DNA of 64,000 nucleotides from Gymnopilus junonius (Eukaryota; Basidiomycota; Agaricomycetes; Agaricales; Galerinaceae): contig JADNYJ010000101.1 of the NCBI GenBank assembly GCA_015501075.1, forward strand, positions 62,001 to 126,000. The letters run 5' to 3'. Made by a program: the position numbers and the translations under genes. The notes under the pieces were generated by a model. That model ran no database searches, had not been told where the DNA came from, and saw only the letters and a program-made list of their open reading frames with translations. The stretch's first letter is position 1, and the number at the start of each line of letters is the position of its first letter. Below are positions 22,801 to 34,773 of the stretch, piece after piece.

Positions 22801-24600
22801 TGTTCTCGCCCGAGCACCGGCCGAAGGCGAGCGAATTCACTTTCCGCGGGAATTATATTTATGTCGGGACGAAGTTTGGGGTAATTATTCAAAGATACAA
22901 ACGAAGCCTTTCAAGAGCGAAGGCCGGATGACAGAAGCGTCTGTATTCAGCGGGCTGCTTTAACTTAATTGGTGAATCTTATAGTCATGGGTCAAGCATA
23001 TCATTAGTACCAGGGCTACAAGAAAAAAGGGAGAATTTTCATCCAGAATTAGTTAATTAGGTCGCCACAGACAATGCCGAGAAGTCTGGCTTCTTCGGTA
23101 TGTGGCCTGTCAGGGCTGCCTGGCCGCCAGGATATAAAATGCGCAGATTGGGATTCCCCGTTTAGTGATTTTGTATACGAAAGATTATCTCCCTCGATTT
23201 CAGTTTACGTGGATCCGCCAATATGCCAGACAATCAGAGCCGATCGCATGATATCTGCACAGGCTTCCTCAGATATTCCGCACACCAACGCCACATACTC
23301 CTTCACAGGCCCTTCATTTCGGGTAGTGTACCGCTTAGTTATATGGATTTACAACAATCAGTTGTATCACATTTTCTGCGGCAGGAAACTAAATTTTCAC
23401 GTTCAGCATAAGGCTATTTTGGTGTGGAGGAGGGGCTGTTACACAAGAACATAATACAAAAGGAGGGGAAAAAACATAAATTAAGACCAGAAAAACGCGT
23501 TATACAACAAGATAGGAGGGAATAGAAAAGGGAAGAAAAGATAAGAAGAAACCAGAAAGGGGAAGAGATGAACAAGATTATTCGGAAAGGCAGAGAATAA
23601 ACACCAGCAAATAAGGCCGGGTCGTATGCTCAAGAAAAAGTAATTTTAGGAGTGAAAACTCAAGGACTTCTTTATGAAAGCACTTCCGCGGAACTAGGTG
23701 GGAGTCGAGATTCAGGTCAGCTGGTGCCGAGACCCCAAGGTATAACTCGACTTGGCCAGCTGGATAGTCATCATGGGGTGTAACACATTCACATTGGAAG
23801 CTGTTAAGTTTAATAAGACTGAAATAGCTTTCGGAGAACCCTTGCGTTTGAAATGGGGTACTTTAAGGACGTCGAGTACCTGTGTGAGTCTGGCTATTCC
23901 CCCATGACGAATGTAGATTGCCTGCAGTAGTCTCTTTGAGTAAGTTGTCTAGGCCTTGAAATAATAATTAATTAGTTAATTGATTCGCCAATCGGCGTAC
24001 TGATCTGTAAGGCAAACGTTTTCCGGGATATCGATTGTGTGCTTCTGGGATATCTGAGCCGTAGCCCGTAAAACTATAAGTAATGGTAATTGCTCTTATT
24101 GTCACTTCCATTGATCAGCACCATGGTACTTTACCCTCGTGCAACCGCTTTTTCGGTCGTTCACCAGCTTCTCCGTTTGGCCGAGCCATCACCAAGTCGC
24201 ATGAATATTCCGCTGGCCTCGTTTTGGCGCCTCTTTGACGCTCGGCATGCCGGCGCGTGCCTCATTCCCATATTTAGACTTACTTTCTATACCGTTACCT
24301 TCCATTTTCATCTTCACTGTAAGCTCGAAGATACTCGGAATATTTCTTGACCTTTTCAGATCTCCATTAGCTCATAAGTATACAAGCCAACTGCTTTCTA
24401 TTGAAACCAAGCGGTCAGGTCTGCATCGCGCTATTGTTCACGCATGTCTTTCGTTCGGGCATGGAGCGAGAATTTAAGTGTAGTTCGCATACATCATTCA
24501 TTCATCATCACTAGGCTCAATTTTCCATCAAGCCAAGTAGATCCATAATTTAGCCCCGTCGAACCCCAAATCTCTGCTTCGAAGCGTACTTTTGCCACTT
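19826..24600. other. 4.8-kb gene-free stretch
   Basis: No gene supported. The longest ATG frame is about 126 codons (23074-23454), with no motif or splice partner. The sequence is AT-rich with scattered short frames and no clear terminal repeats. It may contain unrecognised decayed transposon DNA or a non-coding transcript. Confidence 0.5.
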
Positions 24601-25488
24601 CTAGACATCCTCTCTCTCTAATAAAAGCTCAACAGTATGAAAGTGTTGGGCAAGGTCTTCGTTTGTCGCCACACGGTGTACAAAAGAATGACAAGGGCTA
24701 CGAAAGAACAGATTCAATGCACGAGTCTTGCAATGGAGTGCTGGAATTGTGATAAAGCTCACCGACAAAGCCACGCAACCTTGTTCAGCATCGCCTTGGG
24801 ATGCCATCCTTTCTTCAACACCTTCTCGTGCACTGACCTCGGGATAAGATGATGATAAGTAAGCGGCACATCCCGCGAGCAAATTGCACACTCGGCCGTT
24901 CGTGTGGAACTCCAGACAGGAGGGGGAGCACATGCTTGCTCAAGGTAGTCTGCCAGTGTCTTTCTCAGGAAAACCAGAGCATCTTCCGCGTCCAGTGCGA
25001 TGCCGTATGAGACTAGGCTATCGATGAAGGCTACTGAAGTGGATTCTAGCGGAATAGAGTCTGCGTCAGGGTTAATTTCACGTCTTTCGTATGTCGCATC
25101 CTTGACGGTTGAAGGCAGTATGGGCCAGGCTTCCGAGGCAAGGTAGGAGGCAAACTCGTCAAAGCCACCTTCATTACTTTCGTCGGTGGAGTTGTGCTGA
25201 TCCTTCTCTGGAGTTGCCGTTCGAAGCAACCTCTGAGCGATGCAGTCCTTGAATAGAGACAACGATTCACTGAAGTCGTCCATGATCTCTTTAGTCGGGA
25301 AGGTTAGATTGAAGTATTTCAAGAGGAGTGTTGACTCAAGTTCAATCGGCACCGCAGCCCTGGACTAGGCTGCCTAAGGAATCGTCGGCTAGGGACACAG
25401 CACTGAGAATCTCCACAACTTGGGAGACATAAATGAGGGTAACCTGCTCAACAGATGCTGTGCACGATTCTGAGTCAGCTGGAAACAT
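24601..25488 (-). CDS. HNH-motif nuclease-like protein
   Basis: Best model has three exons: 25444-25488, 24763-25364, 24601-24697, giving 247 residues in frame. The C-terminus carries CAICSRDVPLTYHHLIPRSV, then KGWHPKAMLNKVAWLCRPCH, then FVHRVATNEDLAQHFHTVE. This is a Cys4-type HNH arrangement (CxxC ... HH ... N ... CxxC ... H), with the 65-nt last intron splitting the Arg codon of LCRPCH. Similar fungal proteins are annotated as HNH-domain proteins of unknown role; a host nuclease is possible but unproven. The N-terminus is the weak part: the first exon (MFPADSESCTASVEQ) and its 79-nt intron are inferred because the reading frame upstream of 25352 meets a stop at once. Confidence 0.7.
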
Positions 25489-26534
25489 CACAGAGAGAAC
25501 TACAAGCTTTCGCACCCAAAACCTAAAAGCTTATAAGGACCTAGTTTCGACCCCGTTCGCGCGGGCAGTGTGTGTATAATGACCTTTAAAGCCCCTGTAC
25601 GCTGTCGTAAATTTGAGACTACAAAGAGTACTATGCATTACTCACCGCATTACCAAACGAAGTTACATTCACTGGCAGAATCCGAACCTCATCTCTAGAC
25701 TTCTGGCCTTGAGACGTAAGATTTCATTCGCTAGGAAGAAAGATGGGAGGAAATCGACCTGCACTGACGCAGATTCTGTTGGGGGTATTAGGGGGGTATT
25801 GAATTGAGACGGAGGCGGATGACCGTCGACTATGAATAAATGATGCATCATGGTGAAGGCGGGTCTAGGGCAGATTGGGTCACAAGTCGGACATTCGGAG
25901 CGGACGTCCTTATCCAAACTTGAAGATCATCGTCAGATGCGCTTCCCGAGGGCAAGGCTCAGGCCTGCTCAGACTGTATATAGATCAAATTGACGTGAAA
26001 ACGTAAATTAACTTTATTAGATGGCTGTCTGGAAGGAGCAAGTTGGAGGAAGGAAAGCGAAAGGGCCGGAACAGTCAGGTGAGCACTGATCATGCGAACG
26101 AGGTGAAAACCAATGAAGAGGTAAGTTAAAGCCGGACACAATACTGATGATAACAAATAGACAGTGCGAATTATTCGATCAATCTTAGTTTTCTGCAGCC
26201 TCAAGGCCCACCCCAAGATATAACGACAGCTTCTACTGCATATATAAAACAGTGAAGGTAATATTTAAATATAAACCGACTCCGAAGATAAGCGAACTAC
26301 GACACACCAAGAAAGATGGTATACCATAGGAAACTAAAGGGTATAGTATTGTATATTTGAAACAAGTCAACGTAGGAGCAACCACGGAAGCGCGAAACTC
26401 GTCAACATCAAACACTGAAAGAAGAACGAATAAGTATGTATAAAATCTGGTTTGTGTCCGTCTGAAATGTCAATGTACCGGGAAGAATCTTAAGATATTA
26501 CCTCCATAAAAATAGTATTCACGATCAGCAGAGC
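25489..26534. other. intergenic, nothing recognised
   Basis: About 1 kb of AT-rich sequence upstream of the HNH gene and downstream of the glycosidase gene. Only short frames are present. Confidence 0.5.
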
Positions 26535-28232
26535 CTAAACCACGACGCCCACCAACCCAAGTACTGTCCCAACCGCAAACATCACCTTCAGCATCTGCCC
26601 CGCTGTCCTCACCGAAAGAGCCGCACTGGCACCCTTCGACCCGGCCTGCACCCATTCCCTGTACGCTGCATGCAGCTGAATTACAAACGCCTGTCCCTCG
26701 GCGCTGATATTTCCTTTTAGACCATAACTATGCGGGTTCACCACGGGCGTAAGCCACCCCTCTGGAGTGAGGTGCTGGTACCCTTGCAAAGAAGAGGACG
26801 AATTGGAGGTGATATCAGATGTAGAATTGGTGCTGAATAGGGTTTGGCGAGAGCGTTCGGCGAAGGGAAGGTATGTGTGTTGGTTGAGGAGGAGAGCGGC
26901 ACGGTATACTGTACTCGTCAGGAGGGAGGTGGACGACGCGTCGTAAAAGTTTCCTTGGGCTGTTGGTGGCTGATCAGCGTAGTTTGTAAATACATTGGTG
27001 TTGTCCTGTAAGTGAAATGAATGTGAGTAACGGAACGAATCATGACGAGGGCACTTGAACAGAGAAATTAAAAGTAGAGTTTTAAAAGCGCCGTGGGTAC
27101 GACAGGGTAAAGAGGCAGTGACGTCAGCCCAGAAAAATAACGCTCACCAAGTGTTTGTATACGCCAGCATGAATTTCTTGCACCCAAGTCGAAAGGTCCT
27201 TCTGCTCGTTCTTGAATGTATTGGCGTACTCTGACTGTCGCATAGTAGCGAGCACACGGAGCATTCCGGCCGCCGCCCAGCCATTACCTTAGTAAACGAG
27301 TGATGAGATGATTAACACTCATCGCACGAGAGGCATGATGAAACCGCAAATTTTAGCGTACCTGTCGACCAGAATCCTCGTCGTTGTCGCTGGCCCCAAG
27401 TATAACATGGCGCCACATTGATGAGTTTGGATCGCGGAGGTAGTTTCTGTATAATTTAATCTGGTTATAGGCTTCTTCGACGAGAGTACGGTTCCTTGTA
27501 GTGACGCCGTAGTACGCCAGGAAAGGAGGGACCATGTATACGAAGTCACTCCTGTACAATTGACATCAGCCTTCCAACAAATATCAAGAGGATGTTGCCA
27601 AGAACGCTCACCAAAGTTGGACCTGCGATACACGATGCGAAATTGCGCCGTCTGAAGTTCTGGGCACATCCTGCAGGAGATAGTTCAATTGGTCCGTTGC
27701 TGCGCCTGCGTAATCCACCTGCCCAGAATCCTGCTGGCGTCCAGTTGGCGATTAAGACACAAACACCTATCGATGCTGGGTCCGCAGCTGCACCGTCAGC
27801 AAAGATGAGTGGTTGCGGGCCTGTAGTGCCATTATTGGCTTTGGTACGGTTGACCACGACATCATGAGCTATGGTGAAGAAGGGCGTCAGCACTCCGGAG
27901 CTGGAGAGGGAAGAAGGGACGCTGGAAGGGGGTGGCAATGACGTGGATGAAAAGACAGAGTATTCGGTTGCATTTAGCTCGAGAATCGTTTGCGCTCGAG
28001 TACCTATTTCCCAACTATCACAGTCATTTCAGGGGGTGACAATACGGCGAATTTGAAATTTAAAGACGCACCTTTCCAGAGCAGACTCTGCCAGCCGAGT
28101 ACTAATGACATCTATCTGCCCGTCTGTCAGATTCTGAGCCTCCGCGAACCTCAAGGAAAGCAGGAAGGACCAAAGAAACGTTGTTTTGGGGAGTCTGAGG
28201 CGAGGCAAGTGCATCGAAGACAGCCAGCTCAT
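26535..28232 (-). CDS. six-hairpin glycosidase-like protein (GH88/105 fold), frameshifted
   Basis: Exons: 28072-28232, 27612-28014, about 27371-27551, 27148-27287, 26535-27005. The N-terminus has a hydrophobic signal-like segment (TFLWSFLLSLRFAEA) after either ATG 28232 or 28214. Family blocks are SWEIGTRAQTILELNATEYS, DGAAADPASIGVCVLIANW, DFVYMVPPFLAYYGVTTRN, NGWAAAGMLRVLATM and GWLTPVVNPHSYGLKG. These match basidiomycete six-hairpin proteins related to GH105/GH88. The C-terminus is hydrophobic (VMFAVGTVLGLVGVVV), suggesting a membrane or GPI anchor. After IANW the frame shifts by one base near 27735-27745, and the next block (VDYAGAATDQLNYLLQDVPR) lies in another frame. The third intron needs a weak donor (GTCGAC, 27364-27369) to keep frame. 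It is therefore either mutated or misassembled. Confidence 0.72.
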
Positions 28233-29194
28233 GGAAGTCCCTCTTTCAAAGACACTGTGGCCGATGTTTCTGGTGCTGGTGTTGAATGTTCCTACGTGTC
28301 TCCGCTGGCACAATCCCGATGCCGAGAAGAATTAAGGTCCAAAACGCTTTTAGAACTTGTGAAAATGGTGGGAATGGTCTATACTTGACGCATCAAATGT
28401 CCGTGCAAGGCGAGAAAAGGCGCAGTTTAAGGAGATAGCGACATGATATGTCGGGAAAGACGTAGAAAGAAATCACAGCGGGTTCTCCTCGCCTTGACAT
28501 CGACCTCAACATTTCAAACAAATTTCAACTCCGAACGGTCGCGCGTTTTACAAGGTTCGTGGGAGTAACTTTCCATTTTCATTTCTAGTCCTTGATGACC
28601 GGATCCGGTCTGCCCGTTGACCTCGAGGCTCAAGCTCGAAACACTGGGAAGCGACAATCCGCCATTGGCAAAGACAATCCGAGCAAGATGATCAGCTATT
28701 CATTGGGAGATTGTATTTGAAGGTGGAATTTGATCATGAGTGCCCGCAGACTATCTGATACTCGTGCTTACGCTTAGGACTTGGACAGTGGACACCGCTC
28801 TTCCATTCTTTAAGTACGTTCCGACCTCGAACACCAGTGCAATTTTGCGCAGCTAATGGCTCAATGAAACGGAATATCCCTGGCGATGAATTGGATGCTA
28901 ATGGATCCACCAGTCCTGAAGACATTCAAATCGCTACTCCACGTCAAAACGCCCTATCTTCCCAACTGCTTTGCGGGAAGTACGACCGTGCTGCGACATC
29001 AATGAGAACTTAAATCTATGTTTGGATCTAGACCTCAGTTAACCACCGATAAAACGCTTGTGTCCAAGAGAAGGCGGATTATTGTCCTCTGTTTACATAT
29101 TTTCATTCGGTTGCAGTCCGAGCGATTTAAAAGCACTTCTGACAGCAAGTTGTTATTAGCACTCCCACTCCTTTGCCTTGCAGTGTTGGCCCTC
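28233..29194. other. divergent intergenic region
   Basis: About 960 bases between the glycosidase (-) and the first P450 (+). Probably two promoters. No gene or clear site recognised. Confidence 0.45.
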
Positions 29195-31337
29195 ATGGAG
29201 AAGGTTGCCCTGCTTCTTGCAGGTGGATTGCTTATCTGGACTCTTATACTACAGCGACAGCAAAAACACCCACCATTGCCGCCAGGCCCGCCTGCAGACC
29301 CAATCATTGGACATCTCCGAATGATCCCAAAAGATGACCCAGGTGGCTTCTTCTATGAGCTTTCAAAGAAGTACGGTGAGTCGCGATGATTTAGTGATCT
29401 TCGGGGCTGTGCTGCTTATTTCTAGCATAGGGAAAATCGCTCATCTCCGCATCCCCGGACGGACAATGATCATCCTAAATAGTGCACAAGCTGCCATGGA
29501 CCTCCTCGACAAACGAAGTGGGATATACAGTGACAGAATAACCTCGCATGTTTTTGAGCTGTCGGTGCCTTGCCGTAATTTTTTCTTACTTCAAGTTTAT
29601 CTGATACCTTTCCGCATCATCTAAAGCATGGGATGGGCCTATAACGTTGGCTTTTTCTCTTATGGAGAGCGCTTTCGTAAACACCGCAGGATGCTCAATG
29701 ACTACCTGAATCACAAAAAATGCCAAAGTTACCTTCCTTTACAAGCTCTGGAGGGTCGCCGACTTGTCCAAAACCTTCTTTATAACCCTGATAGGTTCGG
29801 CGATCATTTGAATCGGTGCGAATTGCATACTTTCTCCTAATCTCAATTTCCACGGCTCATTTCCAACCGATATATATATTACTAGGTTCTCCACTTCGCT
29901 CATTCTCCGCATTGCCTACGGGCATGAAATCGTCTCGGGTGACGACCCATTTCTCAAGATTGTCTCTGACGTAGAACATTGCCTTAGCGAATGTGCGGCT
30001 CCGGGGAGTAATCTTGTAGACCTTATGCCGATCAGTTATGTTTGTTCGATCCCTCTCTTTCAGTTTAATGGACTAAATGAGGGCCTATTTCTGATAGTGA
30101 AAGACCTTCCATCGTGGTTCCCTGGAACCTATCCTGCAAATCAAGCGCGTTCTTACCGACATTTCATTGATCTAATGCATGACTATCCCGTTGAGCACGT
30201 GCAGAAGCAAATGGTACGTTCTGAAGATCTCTAACCAATCCCTAACGAGTATATTCATTGTGTGAGTCTCTGTATACGTCAATTGACAGGTTGAAGGCAC
30301 TGCACAAGCCTCTTTTCTCCGGAATCATCTTGAGGGCCTCCAGCGGGAAGGATCAGATTATCCCTACACAGCGGACGACATTAAGGGTGTTGCAGCTGTT
30401 ATGTACACCGGTGGAGCAGACACTGTTTGTACCTCTCTACGCTGCCATCAGACTATGGACTTTCTTACCATTGAAATTTCTTGTTATCTAGACGTGGTCA
30501 ACCCTCTCTATATTCATGCTTGCTATGGTACTCTATCCCTCTGTTCAAGCGCAAGCACAGGAGGAAATCGATGAATCAATAGGACGTGACCGGCTGCCAA
30601 ATTTTAATGACCGGCCCAACCTACCATATATTGAAGGTGTTCTTCAGGAGACATACAGATGGAACAATACTGCACCGACTGGTGAATTTCAATATCGTCT
30701 CTCCCTCTAGATATAGCACTGAGCTGCTTCCTATCGAAGGGATACCACATTGCTCCATGGAAGATGATATCTACAACGGGATGTTTATTCCAAAAGGATC
30801 TGTCATCGTCGCTAATACACGGTTTGTCCTTTTCTGAATATCTTCAGTCGTTAAATTTCTCATAACGTGTCCTCGGAAAGAGGTATAACACTTGATGGAG
30901 ACGTTTACAAGGAACCGCGTATATTTGACCCATCGCGCTACCTGCGAGGAGAACCCTATCCAGTTGGACACTTTGGATTTGGGCGACGGTACATCCACTC
31001 CATATCATCATTTATCTTACCCTAGTTTATACTCTGGCCGATCTAACTCACAGTATATGCCCGGGACGCCATCTAGCTGATTCGAGTGTATGGATAGCAA
31101 TAGCCTCCATTCTGGCTGTTTTCAACATATCTCCTGTGGAAGAAGCAGATGGAACACCAATATTGCCTAAGGAGGAATTTATATCAGGCATTGCAAGGTA
31201 CGAATTTTAGCGGTTAATTTACTATACAATACCCAAATAATAAATAATTTCCATTTAGCCATCCTAAGCCATTCAAATGCAGGATAGTCCCGAGGAACGA
31301 GAAGGCGAGGGCAAACGCAGAAAATGGTTATGATTGA
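29195..31337 (+). CDS. cytochrome P450 monooxygenase, copy 1
   Basis: Eleven exons: 29195-29375, 29431-29560, 29627-29815, 29886-30034, 30098-30213, 30290-30424, 30492-30681, 30740-30821, 30881-30988, 31054-31197, 31259-31337. They sum to 500 residues with no stop. An N-terminal membrane anchor (VALLLAGGLLIWTLILQ) precedes the Pro hinge (HPPLPPGPPADP). The I-helix motif is GGADTT, the ExxR is ETYR, and the haem loop is FGFGRRICPG with its Cys ligand. This is an ER-bound oxygenase of the fungal class often annotated as O-methylsterigmatocystin-oxidoreductase-like. The substrate is unknown and no terpene or polyketide core gene lies in the window. The exon 2 donor (GTCGGT) is weaker than its counterpart in copy 2 (GTATGT). 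Intron positions match copy 2 one for one. Confidence 0.93.
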
Positions 31338-31454
31338 TAATGCGAGAAGTCACAGGCGCATGAAGTATGTAGACCAAAAGATTTCAATAATAAAAGTGCT
31401 TTCGTGCGTAAGGACACTGTACTCTCTTCGATCAGGTGGTCCGAGTGATCAAAT

Positions 31455-32371
31455 AGGGTTGTTCAGAGTAGATGATTTCAACTTGATTTCGAGTTGATTT
31501 CGATTTGATTTCAGCTTTGATTTCAACGTCGGCAAGTGCGGCCGTGCTCGCATAATTCCGAGATGGCTGCGACTGCTTTGATCAACAAACAGCGGAGCTT
31601 GAACGCGCTGCACGCACGGGGAGACGCGTACGTACTCTTTGACAGCTTCAATTAGACGCGTTACCCACCCCGAATCGCCGCGATATACCCCTCATATACC
31701 CATGCCGACTCAGAAACAGATTCTTCAAGATCGCCTCCAGAACGTCCTCAAAGATAAAAAGGAAAGTCACGCTTGTATCGGCCAAGCAGCAGTTCCATCA
31801 GGTCCTGAGTTTTCGGGATCTCAGTGCGTTCTGCGAGGTAGCGTTCAGAGTAAAGGTTGGCCATATGGAACAGATAAGATTCCGCAGGTGTCATGGACTC
31901 TGCATCATCACTATCTGATGACATGGAGGACGAGGATGTTCCAGACCAGCCTGAAGAGCTACCAGAGCCGCTATCGTCCTCGCTGTCCATAGACTCATCG
32001 GAATCCGACTCTGAGTCCGAGGCGAAGTCTAGTTCCCTGCTCTCCAGGTCCGCTATCAGATTGACGAGAAAGGCCCGGTGCAGTGCATCTGCCGCCTGCT
32101 GCCTGTTTGTCTGGTTTGGCATGCCTAACGGGGGGGAGGAAAGCAAAGAAAAGTGTCGAGATTATCATCTGTACCTGCAGGCGTTATCGATCATGGAGGG
32201 CGCATGACGCGCCGCTTTGTTTATGTGCACGTGCTGATGCCGAGACCTTCTGTCGGATCAATCACTCTCACTGCCGCACTTGCCGACGTTGAAATCAAAG
32301 CTCAAATCAAATCGAAATCAACTCGAAATCAACTCGAAATCAAGTCGAAATCGTCTACTCTGAACAACCCT
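31455..32371. mobile_element. PIF/Harbinger-like inverted-repeat transposon, non-autonomous
   Basis: A 917-bp element between the two P450 genes. Its ends are inverted repeats of about 90 bp beginning AGGGTTGTTCAGAGTAGA. The left arm is 31455-31545 and the right arm about 32270-32371. The arms contain a tandem GATTTCGAGTT/GATTTCGATTT motif, with one extra unit on the right. The 3-bp flanks AAT (31452-31454 and 32372-32374) fit a target-site duplication, as expected for this superfamily. The interior holds a fragment of a transposase-like gene and no complete catalytic domain. Confidence 0.8.
31748..32122 (-). pseudogene. transposase N-terminal fragment (Harbinger-type)
   Basis: A 124-codon frame inside the inverted-repeat element, starting MPNQTNRQQAADALHRAFLV. 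An Asp/Ser-rich stretch follows, then SYLFHMANLYSERYLAERTE and IPKTQDLMELLLGRYKR. That arrangement recalls the region ahead of the DDE domain in basidiomycete PIF/Harbinger transposases. The frame stops directly after the last block. A short further piece (FEDVLEAILKN) is readable in another frame, and the catalytic DDE part is absent. The element could only move with help from a full copy elsewhere. Confidence 0.6.
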
Positions 32372-32518
32372 AATGTCATGCGGAGTACTCGAGTCCAGAC
32401 AAGGACGGAATTATTGTCTTCTATATATCTAAATTTTCTCAGCCTAACGAGCGACATAAATGCGCTATCGACGGCCAGTCACGACTTGTATTCCCACTGC
32501 ATTGTTCTACCAACCACC

Positions 32519-34623
32519 ATGGAGAATATTATTCTGGTTCTAGTGAGTGGATTGCTTATCTGGACTCTTTTACTTCAGCAGCAGCGAAAGCACCCACCGC
32601 TGCCTCCAGGCCCCCCTGCAGACCCAATCATTGGACATCTCCGGACAATACCAGCGGATCGCCCAGATATCTTCTTCTATGAGCTCTCAAAGAAATACGG
32701 TGATCCATTGATTTTCTCCTTCCGGAGGCAGTGAGATATTCACTCGTCTGAAATGTTTAATGCAGGAAAAGTAGTCCATCTTCGTATTCCTGGGAAGACA
32801 ATGATCATCCTAAATAGCGCACAAGCCGCTACGGACCTCCTAGATAAACGAAGTGGGATCTACAGCGATAGATCTTCCTCGAATGTTTTCAACCTGTATG
32901 TATCTTTTTATGGTATCTCTTGCCCAACTCGAGGGCGGTTAACAGTTGATCTTTTTGACACTTGAGCAGCATGGGATGGGATAAGAGCATTGCTTTCGTT
33001 CCTTATGGGGAGCGTTTCCGAAAACAACGCAAGATGCTAAATGATTACCTCCATCATAAGCAATGCGAGAACTACTTTCACCTAGAAGCTCTGGAGGCTC
33101 GTCAACTTGTCAAAAAGTTATCTTCCATACCAGACAGGTTCAACGACCACTTCAATCGGTGCGAACCTTCAAGTTCTGAAGCTTATTTCTCTGTACTGAC
33201 CTGTGCATATATGTTGCCAGATACTCCTCCGCAATCATTCTTCGGATTGCCCACGGACACGAAATCGTCGGAGACGATGACCCATATCTCAAGATCACGT
33301 CAGACGCAGAGCATTGTCTTAGCAACTGTGCTACTCCTGGAAGTAACCTCGTCGACCTCATCCCAATCAGTTGTGTCTTCTTTCTTTCTCGCCTTCTCAG
33401 TTTGAAATTGATTGAATGAGACAGTGAAAGACCTTCCGTCATGGTTCCCTGGAACCTATCCCGCGACCCAAGCCCGTTCCTATCGACCTATTATTGATTT
33501 GTTACACGACTACCCATTTGAGGACATGAAGAAGAAAATGGTTCGTTCTTAATATTTCGTCTTTGCTGCTCGTTGACCTTGAGACTTTGTACCTGGTGAT
33601 TTGAAGGTCGAGGGTACGGCAAAAGATTCGTACCTTCTGACCCACCTTGAAGGTCTTCAACGCGAAGGCGAGAATTATCCTTACACCATTGACGATATAA
33701 AAGGAAGTACAGGAGCAATATACGCCGCTGGCGCAGATACCGTCCGTGCTCTCTTTCAACTTGGATTCTACCATTCAACCTCTTGTCTCTCTAGACATGG
33801 TCAACCCTCTCCATATTTATGCTTGCAATGGTCCTATATCCCTCTGTTCAAGCGCAAGCACAGGAGGAAATCGATAATTTAATGGGAGTTGCCGACCGAC
33901 TCCCAGAGTTTAATGACCGACCAAGCCTGACATACCTCGAATGCGTTCTACAGGAGACATACCGGTGGAACAACGCTGCACCCACTGGTAAATTTTCATA
34001 GATTCTTCCTTATAGATGTACTGAATTGGCTCATATTTTGAGGCTTGCCACATCGTTCTACAGAAGATGATGTGTATAATGGGATGTTCATTCCAAAGGG
34101 GTCTGTCATAGTGGCTAATACACGGTGTGTCTTTTGTACGAAGTTATTCGTCCGATTTCTCATATAGTAAATTGCCCTCGATATCAAGAGGTATTACACT
34201 TGATGAAGATGTCTACAGGGACCCACATAAATTTGACCCATCTCGTTACCTGCGAGGAGAACCTCATCCAGTAGGTCACTTTGGCTTTGGACGACGGTCT
34301 GTCTACACGTTAATTTCCTCTAGTCAGAAGTTGCGTTCTCATCAATTTAACTTTTAGCATATGTCCGGGACGCCACCTAGCTGATTCGAGTGTATGGATA
34401 GCCATAGCCTCCATTCTTTTTGCTTTCACTATCTCTCCTGTGAAAGCATCGGATGGAACGCCCTTAATACCCGAGGAAGAATTTTTGTCAGGTGTTACCA
34501 GGTCCGTAATTTGATTATTGCACAGTACGAAAGTGACAACTTCAGTCTAGTCATCCTAAGCCATTCAAATGCATGATAGTGCCGAGAAACGAGAAGGTGA
34601 AAGCAGTAATAGAAAATAGTTGA
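32519..34623 (+). CDS. cytochrome P450 monooxygenase, copy 2
   Basis: Eleven exons: 32519-32699, 32766-32895, 32970-33158, 33221-33369, 33425-33540, 33607-33741, 33795-33987, 34043-34124, 34189-34296, 34358-34501, 34551-34623. They sum to 499 intact residues. Exon lengths equal those of copy 1 except exon 7 (+3 nt) and exon 11 (-6 nt), so this is a tandem duplicate. Motifs: anchor ILVLVSGLLIWTLLLQ, hinge HPPLPPGPPADP, I-helix YAAGADTT, ETYR, and haem loop FGFGRRICPG. Substitutions relative to copy 1 are spread along the protein, and introns have diverged more than exons, which fits two functional paralogues under constraint. Substrate unknown. Confidence 0.93.
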
Positions 34624-34773
34624 ATCAGCGATGCACAAGTCAAGAGTGGCTAGAGTAGACTAAGCATTTTCAATGAAAGAATGTTTTTGCCGTTTGTTAC
34701 ATAGTAAGTACATTATGACATACAAGAATCCGGAGTGTAAAGAATGTCTGCGACAAAGAATTTCGGATTTAAG

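Noticed and set aside
26535..34623. Considered as a secondary-metabolite cluster (glycosidase plus two P450s)
   Set aside because: No terpene cyclase, polyketide or peptide synthetase, transporter or pathway regulator is visible; a P450 pair alone is not enough.
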